Source of the DNA: Paenibacillus sp. FSL K6-1330
GTDB lineage: Bacteria; Bacillota; Bacilli; Paenibacillales; Paenibacillaceae
Assembly (NCBI RefSeq): GCF_037976825.1
Contig: NZ_CP150269.1
Location: 1,407,501-1,471,500 of the forward strand
DNA length: 64,000 nt
Direction of reading: 5' to 3'
A program made the translations under genes and the position numbers. The notes beneath the pieces were generated by a model. It did not search any database and was not told where the DNA came from. It saw only the letters and a list, made by a program, of their open reading frames with translations. Of the stretch, positions 54,586 to 62,867 are shown in pieces (within the stretch, counting starts at the first letter, position 1; the number at the start of each line of letters is the position of its first letter).

Positions 54586-54599
54586 TGTAAGCGGGAACA
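54586..54599 (+). promoter_or_regulatory. cre-like site before manP
   Basis: TGTAAGCGGGAACA fits the CcpA pattern TGNNANCGNNNNCA; it lies 25 bases before the start codon, just downstream of a TATAAA-like -10 (54579-54584). Suggests glucose repression. Confidence 0.65.
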
Positions 54600-54623
54600 T
54601 GAGAGCAAAGGAGAATGACGATC

Positions 54624-56636
54624 ATGAAAATATTAGCGATTACTTCATGTCCTAACGGAATTGCACATACGTATATGGCTGCTGAGAATCTGCAGAAGGC
54701 AGGCGCGAAGCTGGGCGTTGAGTTGAAGATCGAGACTCAAGGCTCCATTGGCGTGGAGAATCAATTTACGGAGCAGGATATCCGTGAAGCCGATGGTATT
54801 ATTATCGCTGCGGATAAAACGGTGGTGAAGGACCGGTTTGTCGGTAAAAAACTGCTTGTCGTTGGTGTGCAGGATGGTATCCGTCGTCCAGAAGAGCTAA
54901 TCCAACAGATGATAAAAGGGGATGTGCCAGTTTATCAGGCACAGTCCAAGTCAGCTGAAGATATGACAGGAGAGAACAAACCTAAACAAAATCCGATTTA
55001 CCGTCACTTGATGAACGGTGTATCCTATATGGTGCCGTTTATCGTGATCGGCGGGCTGCTCATCGCAGTCGCACTGACGATGGGCGGTGTGAAAACGCCG
55101 GGTGGACTGGTTATACCGGAAGATTCGATCTGGAAAACGATTGAGAGTATCGGCGGGGCTGCGTTTACCTTTATGGTTCCGATTCTTGCGGGATTTATCG
55201 CCATGAGTATTGCAGACAGACCGGGTCTTGCACCAGGTATGGTTGGCGGGTTCATTGCTGCGAACGGCAGCTTTTATGGAAGTGAAGCGGGAGCGGGATT
55301 CATCGGCGGGATTATTGCCGGTTTCCTGGCGGGTTATGTTGCACTTGCTATTAAAAAGATCAAGGTTCCTCGGTCGTTGCAGCCGATTATGCCCATTATC
55401 GTTATTCCGGTACTGGCTTCTCTAATTGTAGGGTTAATCTTCGTCTTTGTAGTTGGTGCGCCAGTTGCGAATCTGTTTGAAGCGTTAACGGTCTGGCTCG
55501 CGGGCATGCAGGGCACAAGTTCGATTCTGCTCGCGCTTATTCTGGGCGCGATGATATCTTTTGACATGGGTGGTCCCGTGAATAAGGTTGCGTTCCTGTT
55601 CGGCTCGGCCATGATCGGTGAGGGAAATTATGTGATCATGGGACAAATTGCCGTTGCCATCTGTGTTCCTCCGATTGCGATGGGACTGGCAGCCATGATG
55701 AACAAAAAGAAGTTTACACCTGCGGAACGCGAAGCTGGAAAAGCAACATTTACAATGGGACTGTTCGGGATTACCGAAGGAGCGATTCCATTCGCGGCGC
55801 AAGATCCTCTACGCGTTATTCCAAGTATCATGGTCGGCTCGATGACGGGTTCGATGATTGCAATGTTTGGTAATGTCGGTGACAGAGTAGCCCATGGCGG
55901 ACCGATTGTAGCCGTACTCGGTGCCGTTGATAATGTGTTGATGTTCTTCCTCGCTGTCATAGGCGGCGCAGCTGTATCCATTATCATGGTGAGTCTGCTC
56001 AAGAAAGATGTTGCAGGTGTGACTCCGGCAGTTGTTGGAGAAGGAGCGAAAGAAACACCGGCCAGTGCACGTAAAGAGTTGGCAGCAGACACAGCTGCAC
56101 CCGTGGCTGCGGACTCAGCGGAAGTGACTTCAACCGTGACCCATAACGATACAGCAACCGAAGCACCTGCTATCCGCGTCGAGAAATTGACAGACATTGT
56201 AACAATGGATCTTATTAATCTGAATCTGACCGGAACGACACAGGATGCTGTTATTGACGAAATGATCGGTGTATTGGAGCGGAATGGGGCGGTAAGAGCT
56301 GATGGAGATTTTAAACAGGCCATATTAGCCAGGGAACAAGAAAGCTCCACAGGCATCGGCATGAATATTGCGATTCCTCACGGTAAATCGGATGCTGTCC
56401 TGAAACCAAGCGTGGTCTTTGGTATCCAGCAGGATGGTGTTGACTGGAAGAGTCTGGATGGCAGTGAAGCCAAATTGATCTTTATGATTGCCGTGCCGCG
56501 GAATAGTAAACAGAATGCACATTTGAAAGTGCTGCAAATGTTGTCCCGCAAGCTGATGGACGATGATTTCAGAGAAGCGCTCTTGGCGGTGACCACCAAG
56601 GAAGAGGCCTACCAATTGCTCGATCAGGTGCATTAA
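54624..56636 (+). CDS. manP: PTS fructose-family EIIBCA component, ManP-like
   Basis: 670 residues from ATG 54624 (ten bases after AAAGGAG; ATG 54615 is too close). Order B-C-A: EIIB with Cys9 in ITSCPNGIAHTYMAAE; EIIC from about 120 to 460, with some eight to ten helices and FGITEGAIPFAAQDP; a Thr/Ala-rich linker; EIIA with His in GMNIAIPHGKS. This order fits B. subtilis ManP (mannose) rather than FruA (A-B-C). It imports and phosphorylates a hexose, mannose or fructose. Neighbouring ManR-like activator supports mannose. No manA gene follows. Confidence 0.88.
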   Translation: MKILAITSCPNGIAHTYMAAENLQKAGAKLGVELKIETQGSIGVENQFTEQDIREADGIIIAADKTVVKDRFVGKKLLVVGVQDGIRRPEELIQQMIKGDVPVYQAQSKSAEDMTGENKPKQNPIYRHLMNGVSYMVPFIVIGGLLIAVALTMGGVKTPGGLVIPEDSIWKTIESIGGAAFTFMVPILAGFIAMSIADRPGLAPGMVGGFIAANGSFYGSEAGAGFIGGIIAGFLAGYVALAIKKIKVPRSLQPIMPIIVIPVLASLIVGLIFVFVVGAPVANLFEALTVWLAGMQGTSSILLALILGAMISFDMGGPVNKVAFLFGSAMIGEGNYVIMGQIAVAICVPPIAMGLAAMMNKKKFTPAEREAGKATFTMGLFGITEGAIPFAAQDPLRVIPSIMVGSMTGSMIAMFGNVGDRVAHGGPIVAVLGAVDNVLMFFLAVIGGAAVSIIMVSLLKKDVAGVTPAVVGEGAKETPASARKELAADTAAPVAADSAEVTSTVTHNDTATEAPAIRVEKLTDIVTMDLINLNLTGTTQDAVIDEMIGVLERNGAVRADGDFKQAILAREQESSTGIGMNIAIPHGKSDAVLKPSVVFGIQQDGVDWKSLDGSEAKLIFMIAVPRNSKQNAHLKVLQMLSRKLMDDDFREALLAVTTKEEAYQLLDQVH

Positions 56637-56787
56637 TTCAAGCCACCGAGTGACTTCACCTAGCCATTGGTTCGGTGGGCAACAGTAGCCAAAGAGCTTG
56701 GCTTATAGCAGAAGGATAATGGCTGATCTGTTGGAATTAATCCTGCCGTTATCTCATCATATTAGGGTTCTATGGAACCATTCCAAT

Positions 56788-56835
56788 GAAGCCAGCCCCT
56801 ACACAGAAATGAGCGGGGCTGGCTTCAATTTTTTT
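56788..56835 (+). terminator. Rho-independent terminator
   Basis: Perfect 12-bp stem gaagccagcccc/ggggctggcttc, then AATTTTTTT. Confidence 0.92.
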
Positions 56836-56925
56836 GTGCATGCTTGAATCGGAGTAGGCATTTCGCCGTTACATTATTTATTTGGTGTCCATCTCTGTCA
56901 TCTGATCTGTTACTGGTATGTTACG

Positions 56926-56967
56926 TTGTCATATTTTGCATAATGACAATGATATCCAGAATATGAT
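56926..56967 (+). promoter_or_regulatory. Possible promoter/operator of the symporter
   Basis: Inverted repeat ttgtcat-N10-atgacaa (56926-56949) followed by TATGAT (56962-56967). The rest of the 56.84-57.05 kb gap shows no gene. Confidence 0.4.
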
Positions 56968-57051
56968 AAAGTTTGTTCGTTCCATGTCCAATGGATTGTG
57001 TCCGTTTGGAGTGGACAATAAACGGAAATAAGATCTGTGGGTGATAACAGC

Positions 57052-58225
57052 ATGAACATGAAAAAACTCGGTTTGCTGCCGAAAATCCTTATAGCCATTT
57101 TGCTCGGCATTGCGATCGGATCGTTCTCACCGGAATGGCTGGTTGCCGGATTAGCTACCTTTAGCGGGTTGTTTGGAAACTTTCATTGGTTTTGCCATAC
57201 CTTTAATTATCATCGGATTTATTGCTCCCGGGATCGGGGAGCTGGGAAGAGGGGCCGGTCGCCTGCTGGGCGTGACCACGGGCCTTGCTTATCTCTCCAC
57301 TGTTATCGCGGGGCTGTTGGCGTTCTTGGCAGCGACGCTATTGTATCCGTATATGTTGGAGGTTGGTGGTCTGGTTAATTCCTACTCCAATCCGGAAGAG
57401 GCGCTGCTGGAGCCTTTTTTTAAAGTTGACATGCCGCCTGTTTTCGGGGTAATGACTGCTCTACTGCTAGCCTTTACACTTGGGCTGGGAGCGGCTGTAA
57501 TCAAGGGACAAACCTTGCAGAAGGTCATGGTTGATTTCCGGGAGATTGTGGAGAAGCTGATCGCCTCGATCATCATTCCGCTGCTGCCGTATCATATCCT
57601 CTGCGTGTTTGCCAACTTAACCTATGGCGGGCAAGTGACCACGATCCTGTCGGTCTTTGCCAAAGTATTCATTATGATCATTGTCCTGCATGTGCTGTTC
57701 CTGATCATACAATACTTGGTTGCGGGGCAAGTCACGCACAAGAATCCGTTTGCCATGCTGAAGAACATGCTGCCGGCTTATTTTACGGCGATAGGTACGC
57801 AGTCTTCTGCCGCTGCCATTCCGGTTACGCTGCGTCAAACCAAGCTGAACGGGGTCAGCGGGAAGGTCGCTGATTTTGTCATCCCTCTGTGCGCAACCAT
57901 ACATCTATCCGGTAGCACGATTACGCTGGTAAGCTGCTCGATGGCCGTGATGCTGCTGACGGGGATGCCAACTTCCCTCGGCATGATGTTCCCATTTATT
58001 CTGATGCTGGGCATCACGATGGTTGCCGCTCCAGGAGTCCCTGGAGGTGCCGTCATGGCAGCACTCGGATTGCTGGAGTCCATGCTGGGCTTCGATACAA
58101 CGCTGACGTCGCTCATGATCGCCCTCTATATTGCGCAAGACAGCTTCGGAACGGCTTGTAATGTAACCGGAGATGGAGCAATCGCAGTGATCACGGACCG
58201 CGTGAGCAAATCTGAGCCTGCGTAA
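57052..58225 (+). pseudogene. Dicarboxylate/amino acid:cation symporter, single frameshift
   Basis: The first 43 codons (MNMKKLGLLPKILIAILL, GLATFSGLFGNF) and the frame from 57184 (IGFAIPLIIIGFIAPGIGELG onward) join perfectly if one base near 57183 is removed. Everything after it is intact: about eight helices, and the DAACS signature with SSAAAIPVTLRQTKLNG and AAPGVPGGAV. The family imports glutamate, aspartate, dicarboxylates or cystine with Na+ or H+. Either a recent inactivating insertion, a sequencing error, or frameshifting. The region carries no other damage, favouring recent origin. Confidence 0.85.
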
Positions 58226-58296
58226 ATAATGTAGCGCGGATTACTACTTTGCATCGCGGACGGTCAGGATCCAGCAATCTATATGAGTTCAGGCGG

Positions 58297-58333
58297 AAGC
58301 CTGCCCATTTCCGAAAAGATGGGCAGGCTTTTT
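58297..58333 (+). terminator. Rho-independent terminator
   Basis: Perfect 12-bp stem aagcctgcccat/atgggcaggctt with T-run. Confidence 0.92.
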
Positions 58334-58334
58334 A

Positions 58335-58364
58335 TTGATTTTTTTTGTACGATCGTACTAAAAT
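58335..58364 (+). promoter_or_regulatory. TetR promoter with palindromic operator in the spacer
   Basis: TTGATT (58335-58340), 18-base spacer, TAAAAT (58359-58364). The spacer contains the perfect palindrome gtacgatcgtac (58347-58358). Transcription would begin at or beside the ATG at 58371. Confidence 0.7.
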
Positions 58365-58370
58365 ATAACC

Positions 58371-59000
58371 ATGAATACTAAAAATAAAATGAATGACCAA
58401 AAGGAAATGTCTTTTATTGAGAAGGCCCGCCGTGCGCAGATCGTGGCATGTGCGATCGAAACCATTGCCGAGGACGGTTATGCCCAAGCTTCGATAGGTC
58501 AAATCGCCAAGCGTGCCAACGTTAGCAAAGGGGTGATTTCCTATCATTTTGCAGGCAAGGATGAGCTCCTGGAGCAGGTGGTGACGGAGTATTATATCGC
58601 CTTTGAGTCCTTTATGCAGCCAATCCTGCGTGACGAAGCTTCTCCGAAAAACAGGCTCAAGAAGTATATTGAAGCGAATTTGGAGTTTATCGCGGATCAT
58701 CGGAAGATGGTTTTTGCCGTTGTGGAAATCGTGACGGGCATGAGGACGAAGGAGGGGAAGCCTCGGTTTTCGGCGGATACGGATGAAGGTGTGTTTCAAC
58801 CGATTGAGGCGATTCTGCATGCAGGGGCGAAGGAAGGAAGCTTTCGAGAATTCACCCCGTTATCCTCCCGAGTCATGGCGCTCGCTATCGGGCATGCCAT
58901 CGATGGATTCAGCCTGGAATTGATGAGAAACCCCGATCTTCACGTAAAGGCTTATGTACAGGAACTGATTACGATCTTTGATCACGCCACGCGCAAATAA
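58371..59000 (+). CDS. TetR/AcrR-family regulator, probably from leaderless mRNA
   Basis: 209 residues. Helix-turn-helix: AQIVACAIETIAEDGYAQASIGQIAKRANVSKGVISYHFAGKDELLEQV. A C-terminal domain of the AcrR/BetI size follows. No ribosome-binding site precedes ATG 58371, which lies 7 bases after the -10, so the mRNA would start at the initiation codon; an internal ATG (58389) also lacks a site. The palindrome between -35 and -10 suggests autorepression. The only following gene in the unit is a tiny zinc protein. Confidence 0.88.
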   Translation: MNTKNKMNDQKEMSFIEKARRAQIVACAIETIAEDGYAQASIGQIAKRANVSKGVISYHFAGKDELLEQVVTEYYIAFESFMQPILRDEASPKNRLKKYIEANLEFIADHRKMVFAVVEIVTGMRTKEGKPRFSADTDEGVFQPIEAILHAGAKEGSFREFTPLSSRVMALAIGHAIDGFSLELMRNPDLHVKAYVQELITIFDHATRK

Positions 59001-59024
59001 GAACGCTCCCAAGGAGGAGAGAGC

Positions 59025-59195
59025 ATGTTGATTTATTATGTGGTGGAGTGCTTTTGCTGCAAGAAGACATTTCGGCTGTACGAAGGAAGCACGGGATATA
59101 AAAATTTCAAGGAAAACCAGAAAGGGAAATATTCCTGCGAGTCATGCAATCATAGCATACGGCTTGAGGCGCTCTTTAATCTGCTTAAGAAATAA
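59025..59195 (+). CDS. Tiny zinc-ribbon protein
   Basis: 56 residues with an excellent site AAGGAGGAGAG eight bases before the ATG. ECFCCKKTFRLYEG and YSCESCNHSIRLEALFNLL give two CxxC pairs (Cys9/Cys12 or nearby and Cys41/Cys44) for a single zinc. It begins 24 bases after the TetR gene and is probably co-transcribed. No named family. Confidence 0.75.
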   Translation: MLIYYVVECFCCKKTFRLYEGSTGYKNFKENQKGKYSCESCNHSIRLEALFNLLKK

Positions 59196-59410
59196 GAAGG
59201 AAGAAAAAGAAAAGGATAATAATGAAATGACAAGAACAATTATCTGGGCCCCATCGCTTTCGCCGCGAGCATCAGCTGCATTGCGGCATGAAATGGTGGG
59301 TATCGGACGGTAGGGTTACGCTGGTGGATATGTTCTCGCATACGCATATGTGGAATGCTGTTCACTACTAGTTTGGAACGGGAAAATGTGTGTGAAGTTA
59401 ATTTGGGTAT

Positions 59411-59439
59411 GCCCTCTCTTGATGGAGAGGGCTTTTTTT
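59411..59439 (+). terminator. Rho-independent terminator
   Basis: Stem gccctctc/gagagggc with T7. Confidence 0.88.
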
Positions 59440-59612
59440 CTAGGGAGAGGATGATTACAATGGGGGGGCTACATCCAAAAGACAGTTTGCAGTTGGCTCA
59501 AATGACCGAACGCATCCAGCCTGACACTCTGCAAACTATAAAACGAGACAATTAAATTAATTCTATTATATGGTATTATATTTGAATAATTTTGAACAGA
59601 AAGGAAGCCAAT

Positions 59613-59840
59613 CGTGCTGTTTCGAAAAGCTACGGATATACCGCAGTTAATTAAATTTCGTAAGATATTACTACGTTTATGAGGATAACAGTAGTATGGG
59701 TGAAACATTTAGAAACTACTTTGATTCCTCATTATCAGACAAGATTCGTAGTATGAGTTGCTGATGATGACAGAGTATTTATATCAACAGTATGTAGGTT
59801 TTATTTTCAGGCCTTAGATACTTCCAGAGTCTTAATTTGA
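59613..59840 (+). pseudogene. GNAT acetyltransferase remnant
   Basis: Three frames in sequence give one acetyltransferase: LFRKATDIPQLIKFRKILL from 59618, then YEDNSSMGETFRNYFDSSLSDK, then VADDDRVFISTVCRFYFQ. At least two frameshifts and loss of the acetyl-CoA motif and C-terminus. Good match of consecutive blocks to the N-terminal half of GNAT proteins. The rest of the 59.2-59.95 kb gap holds no further gene I can support. Confidence 0.7.
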
Positions 59841-59956
59841 ATCTTTAATCTTACTATACAAGACTAAAGATTCAAATAATTTACTATTAAGAAGAATTTC
59901 GAGATATCCGATAATAAAAGAGAGTCTATAATATAAAAAGGAGATGATTAAATTTT

Positions 59957-62110
59957 ATGAAAAAAATTACAGGATTAAGTATTTTTATTCTATTATTTGT
60001 ATTATTAGATACTTATGCCTATGGGGAATCCGTAAAAGAAATGCAGGGTAATTCATTCCCAAGCGGGACTATCGCAACAGCTAGCAGCGTAGCGGATTCG
60101 TATATTCCCGCAAATGTAATCGATAAAGATTTAAAAACAAGATGGAACGCAACAACATACCAAGCAACGCTGCAACTTGATTTCCCAACGGAGTTGAATA
60201 TTTCTGCAGTGCAACTAGCAGCAGTTGCCACTCCCACAACGGATGAGGAGTACACGGTCTTTGGATTCAAAAATGGATTATGGACACAAATAAGTGAGCC
60301 TACGATAAGAAATGTTCTTGCTTCAGCCGAAAGTACACCTGTTGTACTGGAGTCTATTCCAGTTAATCCAGGCAACTACGATGCGATTAAAATAAATATT
60401 GATGGTCGTAATTCATGGGTAGCCATAAATGAAATAACATATATAAATCAGTCATTAAATGCCCCGCATCTTGAAAAGATAGTAGATGGACCGATTTCTT
60501 TATATTGGAACTCGGTTCCGGGAGCGACTCATTACGAAGTGAAACGATCCGAGACACCTGGGGGTCCTTATACAACTATTGCTACTGTTCAGGAAAGACC
60601 TTGGTTAGGGTATCTAGATGAAGAGACGTACAATGATGAGAATCATTATAAGGATTATTATTATGTCGTAACGGCATTGAACGGATCGGAAACGAGCCCG
60701 AACTCAAATGAGGTATCCTTAATCCGGCCGAGCACGCCTATAAATGTTCAAGCAGTACCAGGGGACAAAGAAGCAATGGTTACGTGGGATAAAGTGGATA
60801 ATGCAACCAATTATGAAGTGAATGTTGCGACTTCGGAAGAGGGCCCCTATCAGTATGTTGGATCCGCAATTGATAATAACAAAACAGTGACCAAATTAGT
60901 AAACGGAACGAAATATTATATTCGGGTGGTTGCGAGGAATGAAGATGGGTACAGCAGGTCTTCGTCACCAGTTTCAGTTATACCGGGTATAAATCAGTCA
61001 TTAAATGCCCCGCATCTTGAAAAGATAGTAGATGGACCGATTTCTTTATATTGGAACTCGGTTCCGGGAGCGACTCATTACGAAGTGAAACGATCCGAGA
61101 CACCTGGGGGTCCTTATACAACTATTGCTACTGTTCAGGAAAGACCTTGGTTAGGGTATCTAGATGAAGAGACGTACAATGATGAGAATCATTATAAGGA
61201 TTATTATTATGTCGTAACGGCATTGAACGGATCGGAAACGAGCCCGAACTCAAATGAGGTATCCTTAATCCGGCCGAGCACGCCTATAAATGTTCAAGCA
61301 GTACCAGGGGACAAAGAAGCAATGGTTACGTGGGATAAAGTGGATAATGCAACCAATTATGAAGTGAATGTTGCGACTTCGGAAGAGGGCCCCTATCAGT
61401 ATGTTGGATCCGCAATTGATAATAACAAAACAGTGACCAAATTAGTAAACGGAACGAAATATTACATTCGGGTGGTTGCGAGGAATGAAGATGGGTACAG
61501 CAGGTCTTCGTCACCAGTTTCAGTTATACCGGGTATAAATCAGTCATTAAATGCCCCGCATCTTGAAAAGATAGTAGATGGACCGATTTCTTTATATTGG
61601 AACTCGGTTCCGGGAGCGACTCATTACGAAGTGAAACGATCCGAGACACCTGGGGGTCCTTATACAACTATTGCTACTGTTCAGGAAAGACCTTGGTTAG
61701 GGTATCTAGATGAAGAGACGTACAATGATGAGAATCATTATAAGGATTATTATTATGTCGTAACGGCATTGAACGGATCGGAAACGAGCCCGAACTCAAA
61801 TGAGGTATCCTTAATCCGGCCGAGCACGCCTATAAATGTTCAAGCAGTACCAGGGGACAAAGAAGCAATGGTTACGTGGGATAAAGTGGATAATGCAACC
61901 AATTATGAAGTGAATGTTGCGACTTCGGAAGAGGGCCCCTATCAGTATGTTGGATCCGCAATTGATAATAACAAAACAGTGACCAAATTAGTAAACGGAA
62001 CGAAATATTACATTCGGGTGGTTGCGAGGAATGAAGATGGATACAGCAGGTCTTCGTCACCAGTTTCAATTATACCGGGTATACAAGAAACAGATAGCAA
62101 CAATAACTAG
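59957..62110 (+). CDS. Secreted fibronectin type III repeat protein
   Basis: 717 residues. Signal peptide KKITGLSIFILLFVLLDTYAYG. Residues about 35-160 look like a discoidin/F5-8C-type carbohydrate-binding sandwich (ATASSVADSYIPANVIDKD, TRWNATTYQATLQLDF). Three identical 182-residue units follow, each of two FN3 domains (GPISLYWNSVPGATHYEVKR and AMVTWDKVDNATNYEVNV cores), six in all. No catalytic domain, LPXTG or S-layer anchor is seen, so it is probably released or bound to a polysaccharide. AAGGAGATG precedes the start. Rather AT-rich with recent internal amplification. Confidence 0.88.
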   Translation: MKKITGLSIFILLFVLLDTYAYGESVKEMQGNSFPSGTIATASSVADSYIPANVIDKDLKTRWNATTYQATLQLDFPTELNISAVQLAAVATPTTDEEYTVFGFKNGLWTQISEPTIRNVLASAESTPVVLESIPVNPGNYDAIKINIDGRNSWVAINEITYINQSLNAPHLEKIVDGPISLYWNSVPGATHYEVKRSETPGGPYTTIATVQERPWLGYLDEETYNDENHYKDYYYVVTALNGSETSPNSNEVSLIRPSTPINVQAVPGDKEAMVTWDKVDNATNYEVNVATSEEGPYQYVGSAIDNNKTVTKLVNGTKYYIRVVARNEDGYSRSSSPVSVIPGINQSLNAPHLEKIVDGPISLYWNSVPGATHYEVKRSETPGGPYTTIATVQERPWLGYLDEETYNDENHYKDYYYVVTALNGSETSPNSNEVSLIRPSTPINVQAVPGDKEAMVTWDKVDNATNYEVNVATSEEGPYQYVGSAIDNNKTVTKLVNGTKYYIRVVARNEDGYSRSSSPVSVIPGINQSLNAPHLEKIVDGPISLYWNSVPGATHYEVKRSETPGGPYTTIATVQERPWLGYLDEETYNDENHYKDYYYVVTALNGSETSPNSNEVSLIRPSTPINVQAVPGDKEAMVTWDKVDNATNYEVNVATSEEGPYQYVGSAIDNNKTVTKLVNGTKYYIRVVARNEDGYSRSSSPVSIIPGIQETDSNNN
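60446..62083 (+). repeat. Three near-identical 546-bp tandem repeats
   Basis: Units 60446-60991, 60992-61537 and 61538-62083. I find only three base differences: one T/C between unit 1 and the others, and two changes close to the end of unit 3. Frame is maintained, so copy number can change without breaking the gene. Confidence 0.96.
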
Positions 62111-62378
62111 TTTTTACTTTACCTAATAACTTCCTCAAATGAATTGCTGGATCGTGAGCTGCTGCTTATGCTGATCAAGCACATCGAAGTTTTAAGAAAG
62201 CGGAGAAGTTAAGGCCGTATCCTGTTAAAGTTAAACGATATTACGTAGCGGGAAGGCACTGATTTCCGGCCCCTTCCCACCTTGTTATGTGTTGAATCAG
62301 CTTCCCCTACACATGGGAGCACTATTCACTGTTAGCGCGAATGGACAATTAAACCGGAGACGCATTGGCGGAACTAGC
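62111..62378. other. Intergenic region with a possible recombinase tail
   Basis: 62144-62207 reads LLDRELLLMLIKHIEVLRKRR in one frame, reminiscent of the C-terminal helix of serine recombinases, but too short to be sure. Nothing else seen. Confidence 0.2.
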
Positions 62379-62406
62379 AAAGAGGGGCGGAGAGCCCCTC
62401 TTTTTT
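62379..62406 (+). terminator. Rho-independent terminator
   Basis: Stem agaggggc/gcccctct with T6. Confidence 0.85.
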
Positions 62407-62481
62407 GTTAAACTTCACTATGTTGTTAATGCAGAGATTTGAATCCAATTATTTGGGAAATCATTCGATAAAGGATTAGAA

Positions 62482-62670
62482 GTGTTGTTTAATATATTCG
62501 GCAATATGTTGATGGCTTTTAACCCTGACATGGTATTTGTGGAAAATGGTACAGATCAATTATTCAGAAAAGAAAATGGCTGTCATTATAAATACAAAGC
62601 TGGGTCAATACCAGAAAAAGTATCTAAGATAATTAATTTACTACGATTTCCACATATTTATCAGGAGTAG
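62482..62670 (+). CDS. Possible small protein of unknown function
   Basis: 62 codons from a GTG, with AAAGGATTAG upstream. Hydrophobic N-terminus (LFNIFGNMLMAF) and a charged remainder; the text resembles the end of a larger protein more than a complete one. No family recognised; it may be a remnant. Confidence 0.3.
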   Translation: MLFNIFGNMLMAFNPDMVFVENGTDQLFRKENGCHYKYKAGSIPEKVSKIINLLRFPHIYQE

Positions 62671-62674
62671 TTAT

Positions 62675-62710
62675 AAAAAACACATTCACATTCGAATGTG
62701 TTTTTATTTT
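62675..62710 (+). terminator. Terminator hairpin
   Basis: Perfect stem aaaaacacattc/gaatgtgttttt with AT-rich tail. Confidence 0.75.
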
Positions 62711-62867
62711 ATATAAATATTGCTACAGCTTTGGTTTATTTACATTTTTTTGTTCATTATTTACTCCAGTAGAATATTACCTTAATATTTCCTGTTTACA
62801 ATATGATAGAAACTTATATCGTTTTGCGGATGATATTCTGAAATGATGATAACTAGGAGGAATAATT

